From positions 1 through 64,000 of the forward strand of contig NZ_JAHXBG010000001.1 in assembly GCF_020103725.1 (NCBI RefSeq): 64,000 nucleotides of DNA, given 5' to 3'. This document shows, in pieces, positions 46,501-55,345 of the stretch. The notes below the pieces were generated by a model. That model was given only the letters and a program-made list of their open reading frames with translations. It had not been told where the DNA came from and ran no database searches. The position numbers were made by a program, and so were the translations under genes. Within the stretch, counting starts at the first letter, position 1. Every line of letters begins with the position of its first letter. The DNA is from Hyalangium gracile (GTDB lineage: Bacteria; Myxococcota; Myxococcia; Myxococcales; Myxococcaceae).

Positions 46501-49500
46501 GTTGTCCGCCGTCACCGTCACCGGCTCGGAGAGCACCTCGTGCCCGGCCGCGTCGCGGACTCGCGCTGTCAGCGTCCGGGGACCGTTCGGGCCGCTCCGG
46601 GTGGCCCAGCTCACGCTGTACGGAGCCGAGGTCGCCGTACCGATCAGCGTCGCTCCTTCATGGAAGTCCACGGACACCACGCCGAAGTTGTCGCTCGCCG
46701 CAGCCGTCAGCGTGACGGTCCCCGTCACGGTGGCCCCACTGCTGGGAGCCGTGATCGACACCTGCGGTGGAACGGAGTCCGTCTCCTGGCCGACCGCGAA
46801 GACCACGTCGTCACGGTCGGTGTACTCGGGGTACGGGTTGTTCGCCGCCTCGTTGCAGGCTCCCTCCCCTCCAATGAGCTTGAAGACCGCGCGCACGGCC
46901 TGCAGGCCGCCCTCTGGCAGGACGTACTCCGCCGACAGCGTCGTGAGCTTCTGGTCGCTCCCGCTCGGAGGCTTGACGCTGGTGATGAACGTCCACGAGG
47001 GCTGGGTCGCGTTCGTCGCGCCATAGAGGTAGAGGGTGTTGTAGGCGGCGTTGAAGACCCACGCATCGACCTCGATCCGGACCCGCTTCCCGGCCGCCAG
47101 GGCCGTGCCATCCTCTCGGATGATCCGGATCCGCTCGATGGACTCGTCGTAGCGATAGGACCCGGCGGGGCCGTCGGCGCATCCATCCAGCGTGTTGGGG
47201 CTGTTCCTCTCGGGGCCGAGCAGCGCCCTGCCCTTGACGAGGGTCCGGGTGTCACAGTGAGCCAGCACCGTGTCGCACCGTGGCACCTTCAACACCGGAT
47301 CGAACCGCGCGTTGCCCGGGTGGCTCGTCTCCACGGTCACGGGCGCGCTCGTCGTCCGGTTGCCTCCCACGTCCTGGGCGATGACGGTCAGCGTGTGGCT
47401 GCCGTTGAACACACTCTCCGAATCCCAGGAGATGGCATACGGCGCCGTCGAGTCGGCCTCGATGAGATCGCCGTCCACGTAGAACTCCACCTGCTGGATG
47501 CCCCGGTCGTCGCTCGCGGTCGCCTCGAGGGAGACCGTGCCGTTCAAGGCCGCTCCTTCCGAGGGCGTGGTGATCGCGGTCTGGGGAGGGAAGTAATCGT
47601 TGTCCACCAGCACGCTCACCGTGCGGATCGTGACGTTGTTGGACGCGTCGGTGGCCCTCACGGTGAAGGTGTGCACTCCGTTGGGCACCGTGCGGCTGTT
47701 CCATCTGTAGCTGAACGGCGAGGTGGACTGGGGCGAGAAGAGCGGGGTGTTGTCCACGATGATGTCGACGCGCACCCTGCCCCTGTCGTCGCTGGCAGTG
47801 CCCGTGACCCAGACGAACTGGTTCACGATCGCTCCATCCAGCGGCTGGTCGAGCGACACTTGCGGCGGCTCGTGATCATTGTCGACGACGACCTGGACAG
47901 GCGCCGAGACCGTGACGTGCCCCACCGCGTCATACGCACGAGCCGTCAGCGTGTGGGTGCCGTTGGGAGCCGTCCAGCTGTTCCAGATTCCCGAGTAGGA
48001 CGGGTGGTAGTCGGTGATGATCAGCGTGTCTCCGTCGTACACCTCCACGCGCTGCACGCCGAAGTCGTCGCTGGCCGCCACCTCGATGAGGTAGTTGCTC
48101 GACGGCGGATATCCCTGGGACGCCGATGAGATCGACACGGTCGGCGGGGTGAGGTCCGCCACCTCCGGACCCACCGAGATGAGCAGGTCGTCATGATCGT
48201 TGAGGGAGCCCGGAACACAGGCCGAGCCGTTCCCCGCCCCCGAGCGGTACACCCCGCGGAGGACATGCCTCCCACCCGCCGGCAGCAGGTACGTGGTCGA
48301 CAGCACCTGGGTCCCGAACTCCCTCGGCGTCAGGGTGTCGACATGGGTCCAGGTGGGGTTGCCGGGGTCGGCCGCGAGGTAGAGCTCCAGCGTCTCCTGC
48401 TGGTGGTTCATGCTCGCGAAGACCGTGGCCTGGACCTGCACCTCCTTGCCGGGAATGAACGCGGTGCCGTCGGCCCGCGAGACGACGAGCCGATCCAAGG
48501 AGGGGGTGAAGCGCGAGCTGCCCGCCGTCCCGTCCTCGCAGGCGCCGCCCAGGGTGTTGGGCTGATGGGGCTCGGGCCCCACGCTCCCCCGTCCCTCCAG
48601 CAGCTGCATCGAGTCACACCGGTTGCCCACGGCCGCGCACGCAGGCACGCCCCACACCGGATCGAACGTCGCGTTCTCCGTGTTCGCGACCGTCACCGTC
48701 ACCGGCGCGCTCTCCTCCGAGTTGCAGTTCGTATCGAAGGCCCGGGCGGTGAGCACCCCCGAGCCGTTGGGCTCGGTCGCGCTGTCCCAGGCCAGCTCAT
48801 AGGGCGCCGTGGCATCCGAGCCGAGCGAGCGGCCGTCGAGGAAGAACTCCACCGTCAGTCCCGGCGCGTTGTCCGTCGCGGTGGCGGCCAGCGTCACCGT
48901 GCCGCTCAGGTTCGCACCGGAGGTGGGGGCGGTGACGGTGACTTGCGGCGGCGTCTGGTCCGCCCCGGAGCAACCTTCCGTGTACAGGAGCCGGCGCGTC
49001 GTGTTCCCGGGCGCGGCGACCTTGTCCTGCGTGGCGCGCCGGAGGAGCTCCGCCTTGACCTCCGCGGGCGAGGCGTCCGGATGCTCCTCCAGGATGAGCG
49101 CCGCCACACCCGCCACGTGCGCGCTCGCCATCGAGGTGCCGCTGAGGGTGGTCCACTGGTTGTCGCTGCCCCCGAAGGCCGAGACGATGTCCTGGCCCGG
49201 CGCATAGAGGTCCACGCAGGGCCCGTAGTTGGAGAAGTCGGCCGGCCAGTCGAGGTGGCTCTGGGTCGCCCCGACCATCACCGCGAAGGGCTTCCCCGTC
49301 GGCAGGCGGTAGCACACGTCCATGTGATCGTTGCCCGCGCCCATCGAGTAGAAGACGCCGGCGTTGATGGAGCGGGCAAGCGCGTCACCCACCGCTCCCT
49401 CCCAGCTGCCGCCCAGGCTCAGGTTGGCCACCGCCGGCTTCTGGTGGTGCGCGGTGACCCAGTCGATGCCAGCCACCACCCAGGAGGTGAGCCCCACGCC

Positions 49501-50181
49501 CAGGCAGTTGAGCACCTGCAGGGAGTGCAGCGTCACCCCCTTGGCCACGCCGTACTCGGCGCCGCCGATCGTCCCCGCCACGTGCGTGCCATGGCTGTTG
49601 CAGCTGCCCGTATTGTTGGCGTCCCCGAAGATGGACCACTCGGCGTGCGCCCGCCCCCCGAAGTCCTGGTGGGTGGTGCGGATGCCATCATCCAGGACGT
49701 AGACGTGAACCCCACTGCCAGTGAGGCTGTAGTGGTACTGGCGGTCCAGGGGCTGAGCCCGCTGGTCGATGCGGTCGAGCCCCCAGGACACGAACTCCTG
49801 TGTGGCCAAAGCGGAGACTTCGGAGTCCTCCTCCACGTAGCGCACACGCGGGTCCTTGCTCAGCGCCAGCGCGGCGGCCTCCGGCATCGTCGCGGCAAAG
49901 CCCTGGAGGGCATGGGAGTACACTCGGTCCACCGTGGCCCCATGAGGCGCCGCGAGCTGCCTGGCGAATGCCGCCACCTGCGCCCCGGCCACGACCTTCT
50001 CCTCCAGGACGACGATGTATCGCCCTCGCACCGCCTTCTCGGCCTTCCGCAGCCGGCTCCCCACCGCGAGGGACTGGGCCTGCGTCTTCACGGCCTCCGG
50101 CTCGGTCAGCCCGGTCCCCAACGGGAACTCGCACGATGCGAGTACGAGTGCTGCCACCAGCAGTGTCATCAGGTTCCGCAC
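43537..50181 (-). CDS. Giant subtilisin-family (S8) lipoprotein protease with 14 Ig-like and 3 Cys-modules
   Basis: 2214 residues from GTG 50181 (GAGGGGGG upstream); ATG 50169 also keeps the lipobox. Signal with LASC (Cys17). I9-type propeptide (~50-120), then S8 catalytic domain: Asp164 in VLDDGI, His197 in SHGTHVAG, Asn284 in GAGND, Ser350 in SGTSMASAHVAG. From residue ~405 on: Ig-like unit, Cys-module 1, three Ig units, Cys-module 2, four Ig units, Cys-module 3, then six Ig units. Each Ig unit follows PP-V-P-G--SG-V---A-A-D--GV--VEF--DG. Cys-modules start DPVxxVPxC and end near DDLIxxVG. A lipid-anchored predatory or matrix protease is likely. Divergent from a kinase gene. Confidence 0.92.
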   Translation of the reverse strand: MRNLMTLLVAALVLASCEFPLGTGLTEPEAVKTQAQSLAVGSRLRKAEKAVRGRYIVVLEEKVVAGAQVAAFARQLAAPHGATVDRVYSHALQGFAATMPEAAALALSKDPRVRYVEEDSEVSALATQEFVSWGLDRIDQRAQPLDRQYHYSLTGSGVHVYVLDDGIRTTHQDFGGRAHAEWSIFGDANNTGSCNSHGTHVAGTIGGAEYGVAKGVTLHSLQVLNCLGVGLTSWVVAGIDWVTAHHQKPAVANLSLGGSWEGAVGDALARSINAGVFYSMGAGNDHMDVCYRLPTGKPFAVMVGATQSHLDWPADFSNYGPCVDLYAPGQDIVSAFGGSDNQWTTLSGTSMASAHVAGVAALILEEHPDASPAEVKAELLRRATQDKVAAPGNTTRRLLYTEGCSGADQTPPQVTVTAPTSGANLSGTVTLAATATDNAPGLTVEFFLDGRSLGSDATAPYELAWDSATEPNGSGVLTARAFDTNCNSEESAPVTVTVANTENATFDPVWGVPACAAVGNRCDSMQLLEGRGSVGPEPHQPNTLGGACEDGTAGSSRFTPSLDRLVVSRADGTAFIPGKEVQVQATVFASMNHQQETLELYLAADPGNPTWTHVDTLTPREFGTQVLSTTYLLPAGGRHVLRGVYRSGAGNGSACVPGSLNDHDDLLISVGPEVADLTPPTVSISSASQGYPPSSNYLIEVAASDDFGVQRVEVYDGDTLIITDYHPSYSGIWNSWTAPNGTHTLTARAYDAVGHVTVSAPVQVVVDNDHEPPQVSLDQPLDGAIVNQFVWVTGTASDDRGRVRVDIIVDNTPLFSPQSTSPFSYRWNSRTVPNGVHTFTVRATDASNNVTIRTVSVLVDNDYFPPQTAITTPSEGAALNGTVSLEATASDDRGIQQVEFYVDGDLIEADSTAPYAISWDSESVFNGSHTLTVIAQDVGGNRTTSAPVTVETSHPGNARFDPVLKVPRCDTVLAHCDTRTLVKGRALLGPERNSPNTLDGCADGPAGSYRYDESIERIRIIREDGTALAAGKRVRIEVDAWVFNAAYNTLYLYGATNATQPSWTFITSVKPPSGSDQKLTTLSAEYVLPEGGLQAVRAVFKLIGGEGACNEAANNPYPEYTDRDDVVFAVGQETDSVPPQVSITAPSSGATVTGTVTLTAAASDNFGVVSVDFHEGATLIGTATSAPYSVSWATRSGPNGPRTLTARVRDAAGHEVLSEPVTVTADNDLMAPVVTLTAPAAGVRVSGTVTLSAEATDNLGVTRVEFYSGTRLLGSDTTAPFSYAWSTTSEPKGQHLLSARAYDATGNVGTSAQVGVTVSVDATPPSVSITAPGSGAVLGGTATISASASDAYGVSQVELLVDGTRVAADTSAPYSFQWDTRTATSGGHTLTARATDTYGNIATSAGVNVTVDNAAPTVALTSPASGATLNGQVSLEVDVTDATGVARVEFLVDGVVLASDTTAPFSAVWDSGSWANGSHTLSAKAYDGANNMGTSASLTVTTSQPGSAVYDSVLFAPKCATVNAVCDTVTLVAGRHTSEPHGTNTIHWSCSDGPVSGMEAIHRIKLSSVSGGLLAQGQRVRVDVYAYIHDTAADAVDLFYTGTATQPSWTYLTTFTPSASGGQVFSTEYVLPMGFLQAVRAQIRRGAGNGTACSSGSYDERDDLIFAVDSDPVVALTAPSSNTKARGVLSLTATASDDVAVSHVEFFADGLLIGTDTSAPYAVSWDSASVADGIHTLTAKAYDASGRAGTSAAVGVTIDNTQPGVALSSPAQGMAIRGSATLQASASDGLGVTKVEFYDGVTLIGTSTTPPYSMNWSTWGVTDGAHMLTVKAYDIVGNVGTSAAVGVTIDNTLPTTAISAPSQNARVGGTVQVSATASDTAGVVRVEFYADGALVGTDTSAPYAVGWNSAGVADGAHSLTAKAYDGAGNVRTSAAVGVTVDNTLPDAALTSPSQGAFLRSGATLAATASDSSGVTKVEFYDGATRIGTSSSAPYSLLWNQAGVTDGAHTLTVKAYDSAGNVVTSAAVEVTVDNTLPTTTLGTPAQNARVRGTVPVSATASDNLGVEKVEFYAGSALIGTATTAPYAVSWDTTAQADGSVTLTSRAYDLAGNSIWSLGRTVTVDNTAPTVAITSPANGSSAFLSTTIQASASDNVGVTQVVFYDGGAVIGTDTTAPYSVSWGLLTVPKGWHTLTAKAYDAAGNVTTSAAISLKVN

Positions 50182-50282
50182 GGGCCCCCCTCGAGGGTCG
50201 AGAGCTGCGTCCTGATGTATTGAAGAAATCCCGGGAAATTGGATCGCCCGGCGTGCAGAAAATGACGAACGGCGCGTCATCA

Positions 50283-50298
50283 TGAAACACGTGTTTCA
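50283..50298. promoter_or_regulatory. 16-bp perfect palindrome TGAAACACGTGTTTCA
   Basis: Lies between the divergent starts of the S8 protease (50181) and the histidine kinase (50337). The symmetric GAAACA/TGTTTC layout is typical of TetR-type operators. No TetR gene is nearby. It could control either or both genes. Confidence 0.65.
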
Positions 50299-50336
50299 CC
50301 GCGTCACGGCTTCCAGGCTTCGAGAGCACCTCCCTC

Positions 50337-52256
50337 ATGGCTCCCCCCTCCTCGCCCGACATGCCCCCGTCCGCCTCGCCGTCCCCTGGTCCCGGGGAGC
50401 GGTCCCCCTCGCGTCCCGAGCCTCGCTCCTGGTTCCTGCGGCTGCTGGACTCCATGCTCTCGCAGCCGCTGCGCGAGGGCTCGCCCGCGGAGCTCGTGCG
50501 CCACCGCATCATGGTGGGCGCCGCCTTCTTCCTGCTGGTGTTCGATGTGCCGTACCTGGCGTGGGCCCTGTGGCTGAACGCCGCTCCGTTCGTGGGGTTC
50601 TTCGTCGGCGTCGGCTACCTGAGCACGCTGCTCCTCGCGCGCCGCAGCCGCCAGCCCACCGCTCCCGCGATGGTGCTGCTGCTCACGCTGGGCTGCGGGC
50701 TCGTCACGGGCCTGTTCCACTCCAAGAACCCCTACGGGGGCACGCATGCGGCGGCCATGTTGCTGCCCGCCCTCGCCGTGTACCTGCTGAAGCCACGGCA
50801 GACCTTGCTCATCACCCTGCTACTGAGTGCGACCCTGGGCGTCGGCTACCCGCTCTATGTCACGCACAAGGCGGCCGCGGCGGGCACCAGCCCTCCGGCC
50901 GATCTCTGGTTCGCGCACACCTTCGCCAGCCTCGCGTTCGTGGGGGCCTGGGGGCTGGGCCTGCTGCACAGCGCGGCCAGGGACGCGGCGCAGTCCACCC
51001 TGGAGCGGGCGCTGAAGGAACTGCGCGAGAGCCAGAGCAAGCTCAGCGCCCTCATCGAGAACACCGATGACGTGGTGCTCTCCGTGGACACCCAGGGCCG
51101 CGTCATCACCGCCAACGCGTCCGCGAGGAATGCCTACCAGTACACCTTCGGCGCCACGCTCGAGGTGGGACGACCGCTCTTCTCGCCGGGCTCGATGGGG
51201 GAGCTGGGCGGGGTGTGGGGGCCCCGCCTGGCCCAGGTCTTCCAGGGCCAGCGCCTGCGCGTGGAGGAGGAGCTCACCGTGGGGGACAGGCGCATGGTGG
51301 TGGACGTCAGCGTCAGCCCCATCCCGGGCGAGGACGGGCGCGCCGTGGGCCTCACCCTGTTCAGCCGGGACGTCACCTCGCGCAAGGAGGCCGAGGCGCG
51401 CCTGGGCGAGATGCACCGCACGCTCGTGGACGTCTCCCGCCAGGCGGGCATGGCGGAGATCGCCACGGGCGTGCTCCACAACGTGGGCAACACGCTCAAC
51501 AGCGTCAACATCTCCACCGCGCTGCTAACGGATCGCGTCCGCCAGTCCCGCGTCTCGGGACTGGCCAAGGCCATGCAGCTCTTGCGCGAGCACGACCCGG
51601 ACTTCGGCGCCTTCCTCAGCCAGGATCCGCAGGGCCGGAAGCTGCCGCGCTACCTCCTGGCGCTGTCCGACCAGCTCCTGGAGGAGCGCGAGTCCATCCT
51701 GAAGGAGCTCAACGCGCTGAGCGAGAGCGTGGACCACATCAAGTCCATCGTCAGCATGCAGCAGAAGTACGCGCGGTCGGCCGGGGCGGTGGAGGATGTG
51801 GCCGTGCCCCAGCTCATCGACGAGGCGCTGCGCCTGCACGCCGTCTCCTTCGAGCGGCTGGGCATCCGCATCGAGCGCGACTACTCGCAGGTGCCGATGG
51901 TGTCCCTGGATCGTCACAAGCTGCTGCAGATCCTCGTCAACCTGCTGAGCAACGCGCGGGATGCCCTGGTGGCCAGCCCGCGCGAGGACCGCGTCCTCAC
52001 CATCCGCGTGAAGCGGCCGGCGGAGGACAGCCCGCTGCGCATCGAGGTGGCCGACAACGGGGTGGGCATCTCCCCGGAGCATCTGGAGCGCCTGTTCACC
52101 CAGGGCTTCACCACCAAGAAGGAAGGCCACGGCTTCGGCCTGCACATCAGCGCGCTGGCCGCCGAGGAGATGAAGGGACGGCTGTCCTGCAGCAGCCCCG
52201 GTCCCGGCCAGGGCGCCACCTTCACGCTCGAGCTGCCGCAGGAGCCCTCGGCGTAA
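50337..52256 (+). CDS. Membrane histidine kinase with PAS domain
   Basis: 639 residues, ATG 50337 (weak Shine-Dalgarno; ATG 50361 possible). Pro-rich N-terminal tail, then about six membrane helices (residues ~55-210; for example AAFFLLVFDVPYLAWALWL, LLITLLLSATLGVGYPLYV). Coiled coil, PAS domain (LIENTDDVVLSVDTQGRVIT), and a kinase core whose His381 lies in the non-standard EIATGVLHNVGNTLNSV in place of the HExxxP box. ATPase blocks LVNLLSNARDAL, DNGVGI, GFTTKKEGHGFGLHIS. This HNVGN class is widespread in proteobacteria. No regulator gene adjacent. Confidence 0.9.
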   Translation: MAPPSSPDMPPSASPSPGPGERSPSRPEPRSWFLRLLDSMLSQPLREGSPAELVRHRIMVGAAFFLLVFDVPYLAWALWLNAAPFVGFFVGVGYLSTLLLARRSRQPTAPAMVLLLTLGCGLVTGLFHSKNPYGGTHAAAMLLPALAVYLLKPRQTLLITLLLSATLGVGYPLYVTHKAAAAGTSPPADLWFAHTFASLAFVGAWGLGLLHSAARDAAQSTLERALKELRESQSKLSALIENTDDVVLSVDTQGRVITANASARNAYQYTFGATLEVGRPLFSPGSMGELGGVWGPRLAQVFQGQRLRVEEELTVGDRRMVVDVSVSPIPGEDGRAVGLTLFSRDVTSRKEAEARLGEMHRTLVDVSRQAGMAEIATGVLHNVGNTLNSVNISTALLTDRVRQSRVSGLAKAMQLLREHDPDFGAFLSQDPQGRKLPRYLLALSDQLLEERESILKELNALSESVDHIKSIVSMQQKYARSAGAVEDVAVPQLIDEALRLHAVSFERLGIRIERDYSQVPMVSLDRHKLLQILVNLLSNARDALVASPREDRVLTIRVKRPAEDSPLRIEVADNGVGISPEHLERLFTQGFTTKKEGHGFGLHISALAAEEMKGRLSCSSPGPGQGATFTLELPQEPSA

Positions 52257-52289
52257 CCGCTCGCCACCGACAGCCCGCTCCTGGAGGAC

Positions 52290-53000
52290 TCAGCCGCGCG
52301 CGGTGACGGTGAGCACCACCATGCCGTAGACCTCGGGCACGCTCACCGTCAACCGCTTGTCGCCGATGTCCCACGAGCGCTCGCGCATCGGCGGCCCGGC
52401 GTTGCCGCTCTTCTCCAGCACGAAGCGCAGCACCTCCGCCACCGGCGTCTCCTCCGCGAACGCTCCCGTGAGGAAGCGCCGCACCATCTGCTCCTGCGTC
52501 TCCAGCTTGCGCGTGGGCGCCTCGAGCCGGTCGAACAGCATGAGCCGCGCCATCTCCAGGTTGTCGCGGCTGCCGCCCAGGTGGAGCTGCGCCATCATCT
52601 CGTCCGCGTACTGGTGGTACTCCAGCGCGTGGGCGGGGCTCGGCGGCGCGTCGTGCATGTACGGGAAGAACGTGTCGAACTGCTCCGCGAACCGCGCGTA
52701 GGGAACGCGCATGGGCCGCAGCTCCTGCTCCTGCCGGGGGCTCTCGGTGGGCATGGCTCCCGCGCCGGCCCACTCGGGAGCAATCGGCGCGGGCTCGGCC
52801 GCGGTGGGAGGCGCCGCGGCAAGCCGAGGACGCTCCGGCATGGCGCAGGAGGACTTCGCGGGAGGCGCGACGGGAGGCGCGGCCCGGGCCGCCTCCTCCA
52901 CGGGCGCGGCGGACTCGGCGGGGGCCGAGAGCAGAATCCCCAGGCCGATCAGCAGGACCACGGCGGTCCCCAACAACCCCAGCTTCGACGTGCGTGACAT
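52290..53000 (-). CDS. Membrane-anchored hypothetical protein
   Basis: 236 residues, ATG 53000 with GGGAGAACG upstream. N-terminal anchor LGLLGTAVVLLIGLGILLS (possibly an uncleaved signal), an Ala/Pro linker to ~95, then a domain with FAEQFDTFFPYMHDAPPSPA, YHQYADEMMAQLHLGGSRDN and LTVSVPEVYGMVVLTVTARG. No recognised family. It follows the EF-hand-like secreted protein gene by 25 bases, same strand, so they are probably co-transcribed. Confidence 0.72.
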   Translation of the reverse strand: MSRTSKLGLLGTAVVLLIGLGILLSAPAESAAPVEEAARAAPPVAPPAKSSCAMPERPRLAAAPPTAAEPAPIAPEWAGAGAMPTESPRQEQELRPMRVPYARFAEQFDTFFPYMHDAPPSPAHALEYHQYADEMMAQLHLGGSRDNLEMARLMLFDRLEAPTRKLETQEQMVRRFLTGAFAEETPVAEVLRFVLEKSGNAGPPMRERSWDIGDKRLTVSVPEVYGMVVLTVTARG

Positions 53001-53025
53001 GTTCGTTCTCCCCGTGTGCGGGTGA

Positions 53026-53988
53026 TCAGTCGAAGAGCCCGTAGACCGGGGTGGTGCAGGTGCTGCCGGCGCCGGTCTGATACGCGCCCGTGTTGTTGGG
53101 GCCGGGGTTCATGCCGCCGGTGAAGATGTGGCCACAGTCCGAGCGCTGCCACGCCGCCCACCACGTGTATTCATTCGGGTAGCCGATGTGCCAGAGATCA
53201 TTGGTGAACGGCTGGTTGATGTAGCCCGACCAGAGCGGGTGGCTCGTCGGCTCGCCCACGTTGGTGAAGTAGCCCCAGGGCGTGAGGTTGGCGATGCGCT
53301 GCGCGCCGCCGCCACAGTCGTCGTCACAGGTGCCGCCCGCGTTCTCGCAGGCGCTCCCGCTGTAGTACTGGTGATGCTTGCCGGCGGACATCCACACCAT
53401 GGGCAGCGGGCGCGCGTAGCCGGCCCCACCGATGTTGTTGTAGCTCGCCGAGTACGAGAGCCCTGGCGCGTTCGCCCACGCCCACCCGAAGCCCCACATG
53501 TCGATCCGGTCCAGCGCCCAGTTGACGCCCCCGTCGAACGAGACCAGCTCGTACACGCCTCGCTGCGAGTCCCCCGAGTGGTGATTGGTGCACCAGGTCG
53601 AGGCGCGGTAGCCTCCGTCCATCCGGAACAGGAACGCCCAGTTGACGCGCAGCCGCCGCGCGCCGGAGCACGTGGTGCAGCCCTCCGGCCGCACCTGGAA
53701 GAGCACTCGCGGCTCCCAGCTCTGGAGGCTCAGCTGCGAGGTGTTCGAGCCGTTGTTCTCCGCCTCGTCGAAGACGAAGTACGGGCGCCACGTGTCCGCC
53801 AGCCGGTGCTCGAGATCATCCTTGAGCCCGTCGCCGTCCTGATCTCGCGACGAGGCGGTGTAGACGTAGATGCTCTCCGGCAGGGAGATCCACCGGTTGG
53901 CGTCCGAGATCGACGCCTCGGCGGACTGTCCGAGGAAAAAGCAAGCGGCGGCCACCGCGAGCAGCGGCGCGCGAGACGACACCTTCAT
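53026..53988 (-). CDS. Secreted protein with calcium-loop motif
   Basis: 320 residues, ATG 53988. Signal peptide MKVSSRAPLLAVAAACFFLG then QSAEA. Soon after, DQDGDGLKDDLEHRLADTW is an EF-hand/thrombospondin-3-like calcium loop. The rest is aromatic- and Gly-rich with paired Cys (CTTCSG, CENAGGTCDDDCGGG, CTTPVYGLFD at the end), fitting a disulfide-bonded extracellular fold. Similar myxobacterial secreted proteins exist; function unknown to me. Confidence 0.76.
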   Translation of the reverse strand: MKVSSRAPLLAVAAACFFLGQSAEASISDANRWISLPESIYVYTASSRDQDGDGLKDDLEHRLADTWRPYFVFDEAENNGSNTSQLSLQSWEPRVLFQVRPEGCTTCSGARRLRVNWAFLFRMDGGYRASTWCTNHHSGDSQRGVYELVSFDGGVNWALDRIDMWGFGWAWANAPGLSYSASYNNIGGAGYARPLPMVWMSAGKHHQYYSGSACENAGGTCDDDCGGGAQRIANLTPWGYFTNVGEPTSHPLWSGYINQPFTNDLWHIGYPNEYTWWAAWQRSDCGHIFTGGMNPGPNNTGAYQTGAGSTCTTPVYGLFD

Positions 53989-54202
53989 GTCTGGCTCCAG
54001 CGTGAGGACCAGCGGTCCAGCCCGCCGTGTCCGCCCCTGTTACGCCGGCCGCGCCAGATATTCCGGGGACTTTTCGCGGGCCTTTTCCGCTCTCGGATCC
54101 TGAGACATGACCCTCCCCACCCGACACACCGCGCGCATACCCAGACACGCTCCTGAAACCGTGGCGAGACGTGTTCACGAGGTTTATCGATGAGACAATA
54201 AG

Positions 54203-55345
54203 TTGATACGGCTGAACGAGTTCGTCCTGGCCCCACTCCTCCCCAGAAAGGAGTCCCCAATCGCCGCTACGACTCCTGCCCCACACGCCCCCTCATGGGA
54301 AACCCTCATCCTGAGGGCCATCCCGAGCTGTCTGCTCGCGGCCGACGCGGAAGAGCGGGTCGTCTACGCCAACGCGGCGGCCATGAAGCTCCTGGGCCGG
54401 GATGAGCGCTCGCTGATCGGCACTCCGCTGCGAGAGCTGCTGCCCTTTCCCTGGGGAGTGCCTGGCCAGTCCGCGCTGGAGCTCGGCAGCAGCGAGATGC
54501 GCTTCGACGTGAAGCTGACGCCCCAGGGTGGCACCGAGCCCCAGTCCATCGGGGTCTCCTTGCTCTCGCTCCCCGCCCACCTCTACCCGCCGGGCGGGTA
54601 CGTCTGCATGTTCCGCAGCCTCACGGACTACCGACGCGTGGAGGCCGAGGCGCGCCAGGCCGAGCGCCTCATGATGATGGGCCAGTTGATGGCGGGGCTC
54701 GCCCATGAGGTGCGCAACCCGCTGGCCGCGCTCAAGAGCCTGTTGGAGGACGTGCTCCACGGCAGCAGCCCCGAGGCTCCCTTCCACGAGCACATGGTCC
54801 GCATGGAGCGCCTCGTCCGCCGGATGGAGAACCTGGTCAACACCTCGCTCCAGTTCTCCCGTCGCGGACAGGCCCGCAGGGCAAGGCACGCGCCGGCCGC
54901 GCTCGTCCACGCCGCTCGGGACGCGCTGGATCCCCGCCTGCTGCGCGCCCGGAGCCACCCGCTGGTGCTCGAGGTGCGCGACGACCTGCCAGCGGTGCTC
55001 TGCGAGGAGGGGCCCATCGTCCAGGTGCTCGGCATCCTGCTGACCAATGCGCTGGAGGCCGCGGGGAGCTCCGGGTGGGTGGGCCTGCGGGTGAGCACCA
55101 CGGGCGAGCCGCCCGCTCGCGTCCTGTTCGAGGTCGAGGACGATGGGCCGGGCATCCCCGCCTCCCTGCGGACGCAGCTCTTCTCTCCCTTCTTCACCAC
55201 CAAGCCGCAGGGCACCGGGCTGGGGCTGTCCATCGCCCTCAAGCTCGTCGAGCAGAACCAGGGACACCTGAGGTTCCAGTCGGTGCCTGGGCAGCGCACG
55301 GTGTTCACGGTCGACCTGCCTGTCGCCACGGAGGGCCCGCCATGA
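54203..55345 (+). CDS. Soluble PAS histidine kinase; start codon uncertain (TTG or ATC)
   Basis: 380 residues if TTG 54203 is used. A much better Shine-Dalgarno, AAAGGAG (54247-54253), is followed after 6 bases by in-frame ATC (54260), which would give 361 residues. Neither ATG nor GTG exists in the region. PAS domain (SCLLAADAEERVVYANAAAM), then His168 in GLAHEVRNPLAALKSL, N box LLTNALEAAG, DDGPGI, FSPFFTTKPQGTGLGLSIAL. The stop overlaps the next gene's ATG (ATGA), so its receiver partner is made with it. First gene of the PATAN/Roadblock cluster. Confidence 0.88.
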   Translation: MIRLNEFVLAPLLPRKESPIAATTPAPHAPSWETLILRAIPSCLLAADAEERVVYANAAAMKLLGRDERSLIGTPLRELLPFPWGVPGQSALELGSSEMRFDVKLTPQGGTEPQSIGVSLLSLPAHLYPPGGYVCMFRSLTDYRRVEAEARQAERLMMMGQLMAGLAHEVRNPLAALKSLLEDVLHGSSPEAPFHEHMVRMERLVRRMENLVNTSLQFSRRGQARRARHAPAALVHAARDALDPRLLRARSHPLVLEVRDDLPAVLCEEGPIVQVLGILLTNALEAAGSSGWVGLRVSTTGEPPARVLFEVEDDGPGIPASLRTQLFSPFFTTKPQGTGLGLSIALKLVEQNQGHLRFQSVPGQRTVFTVDLPVATEGPP

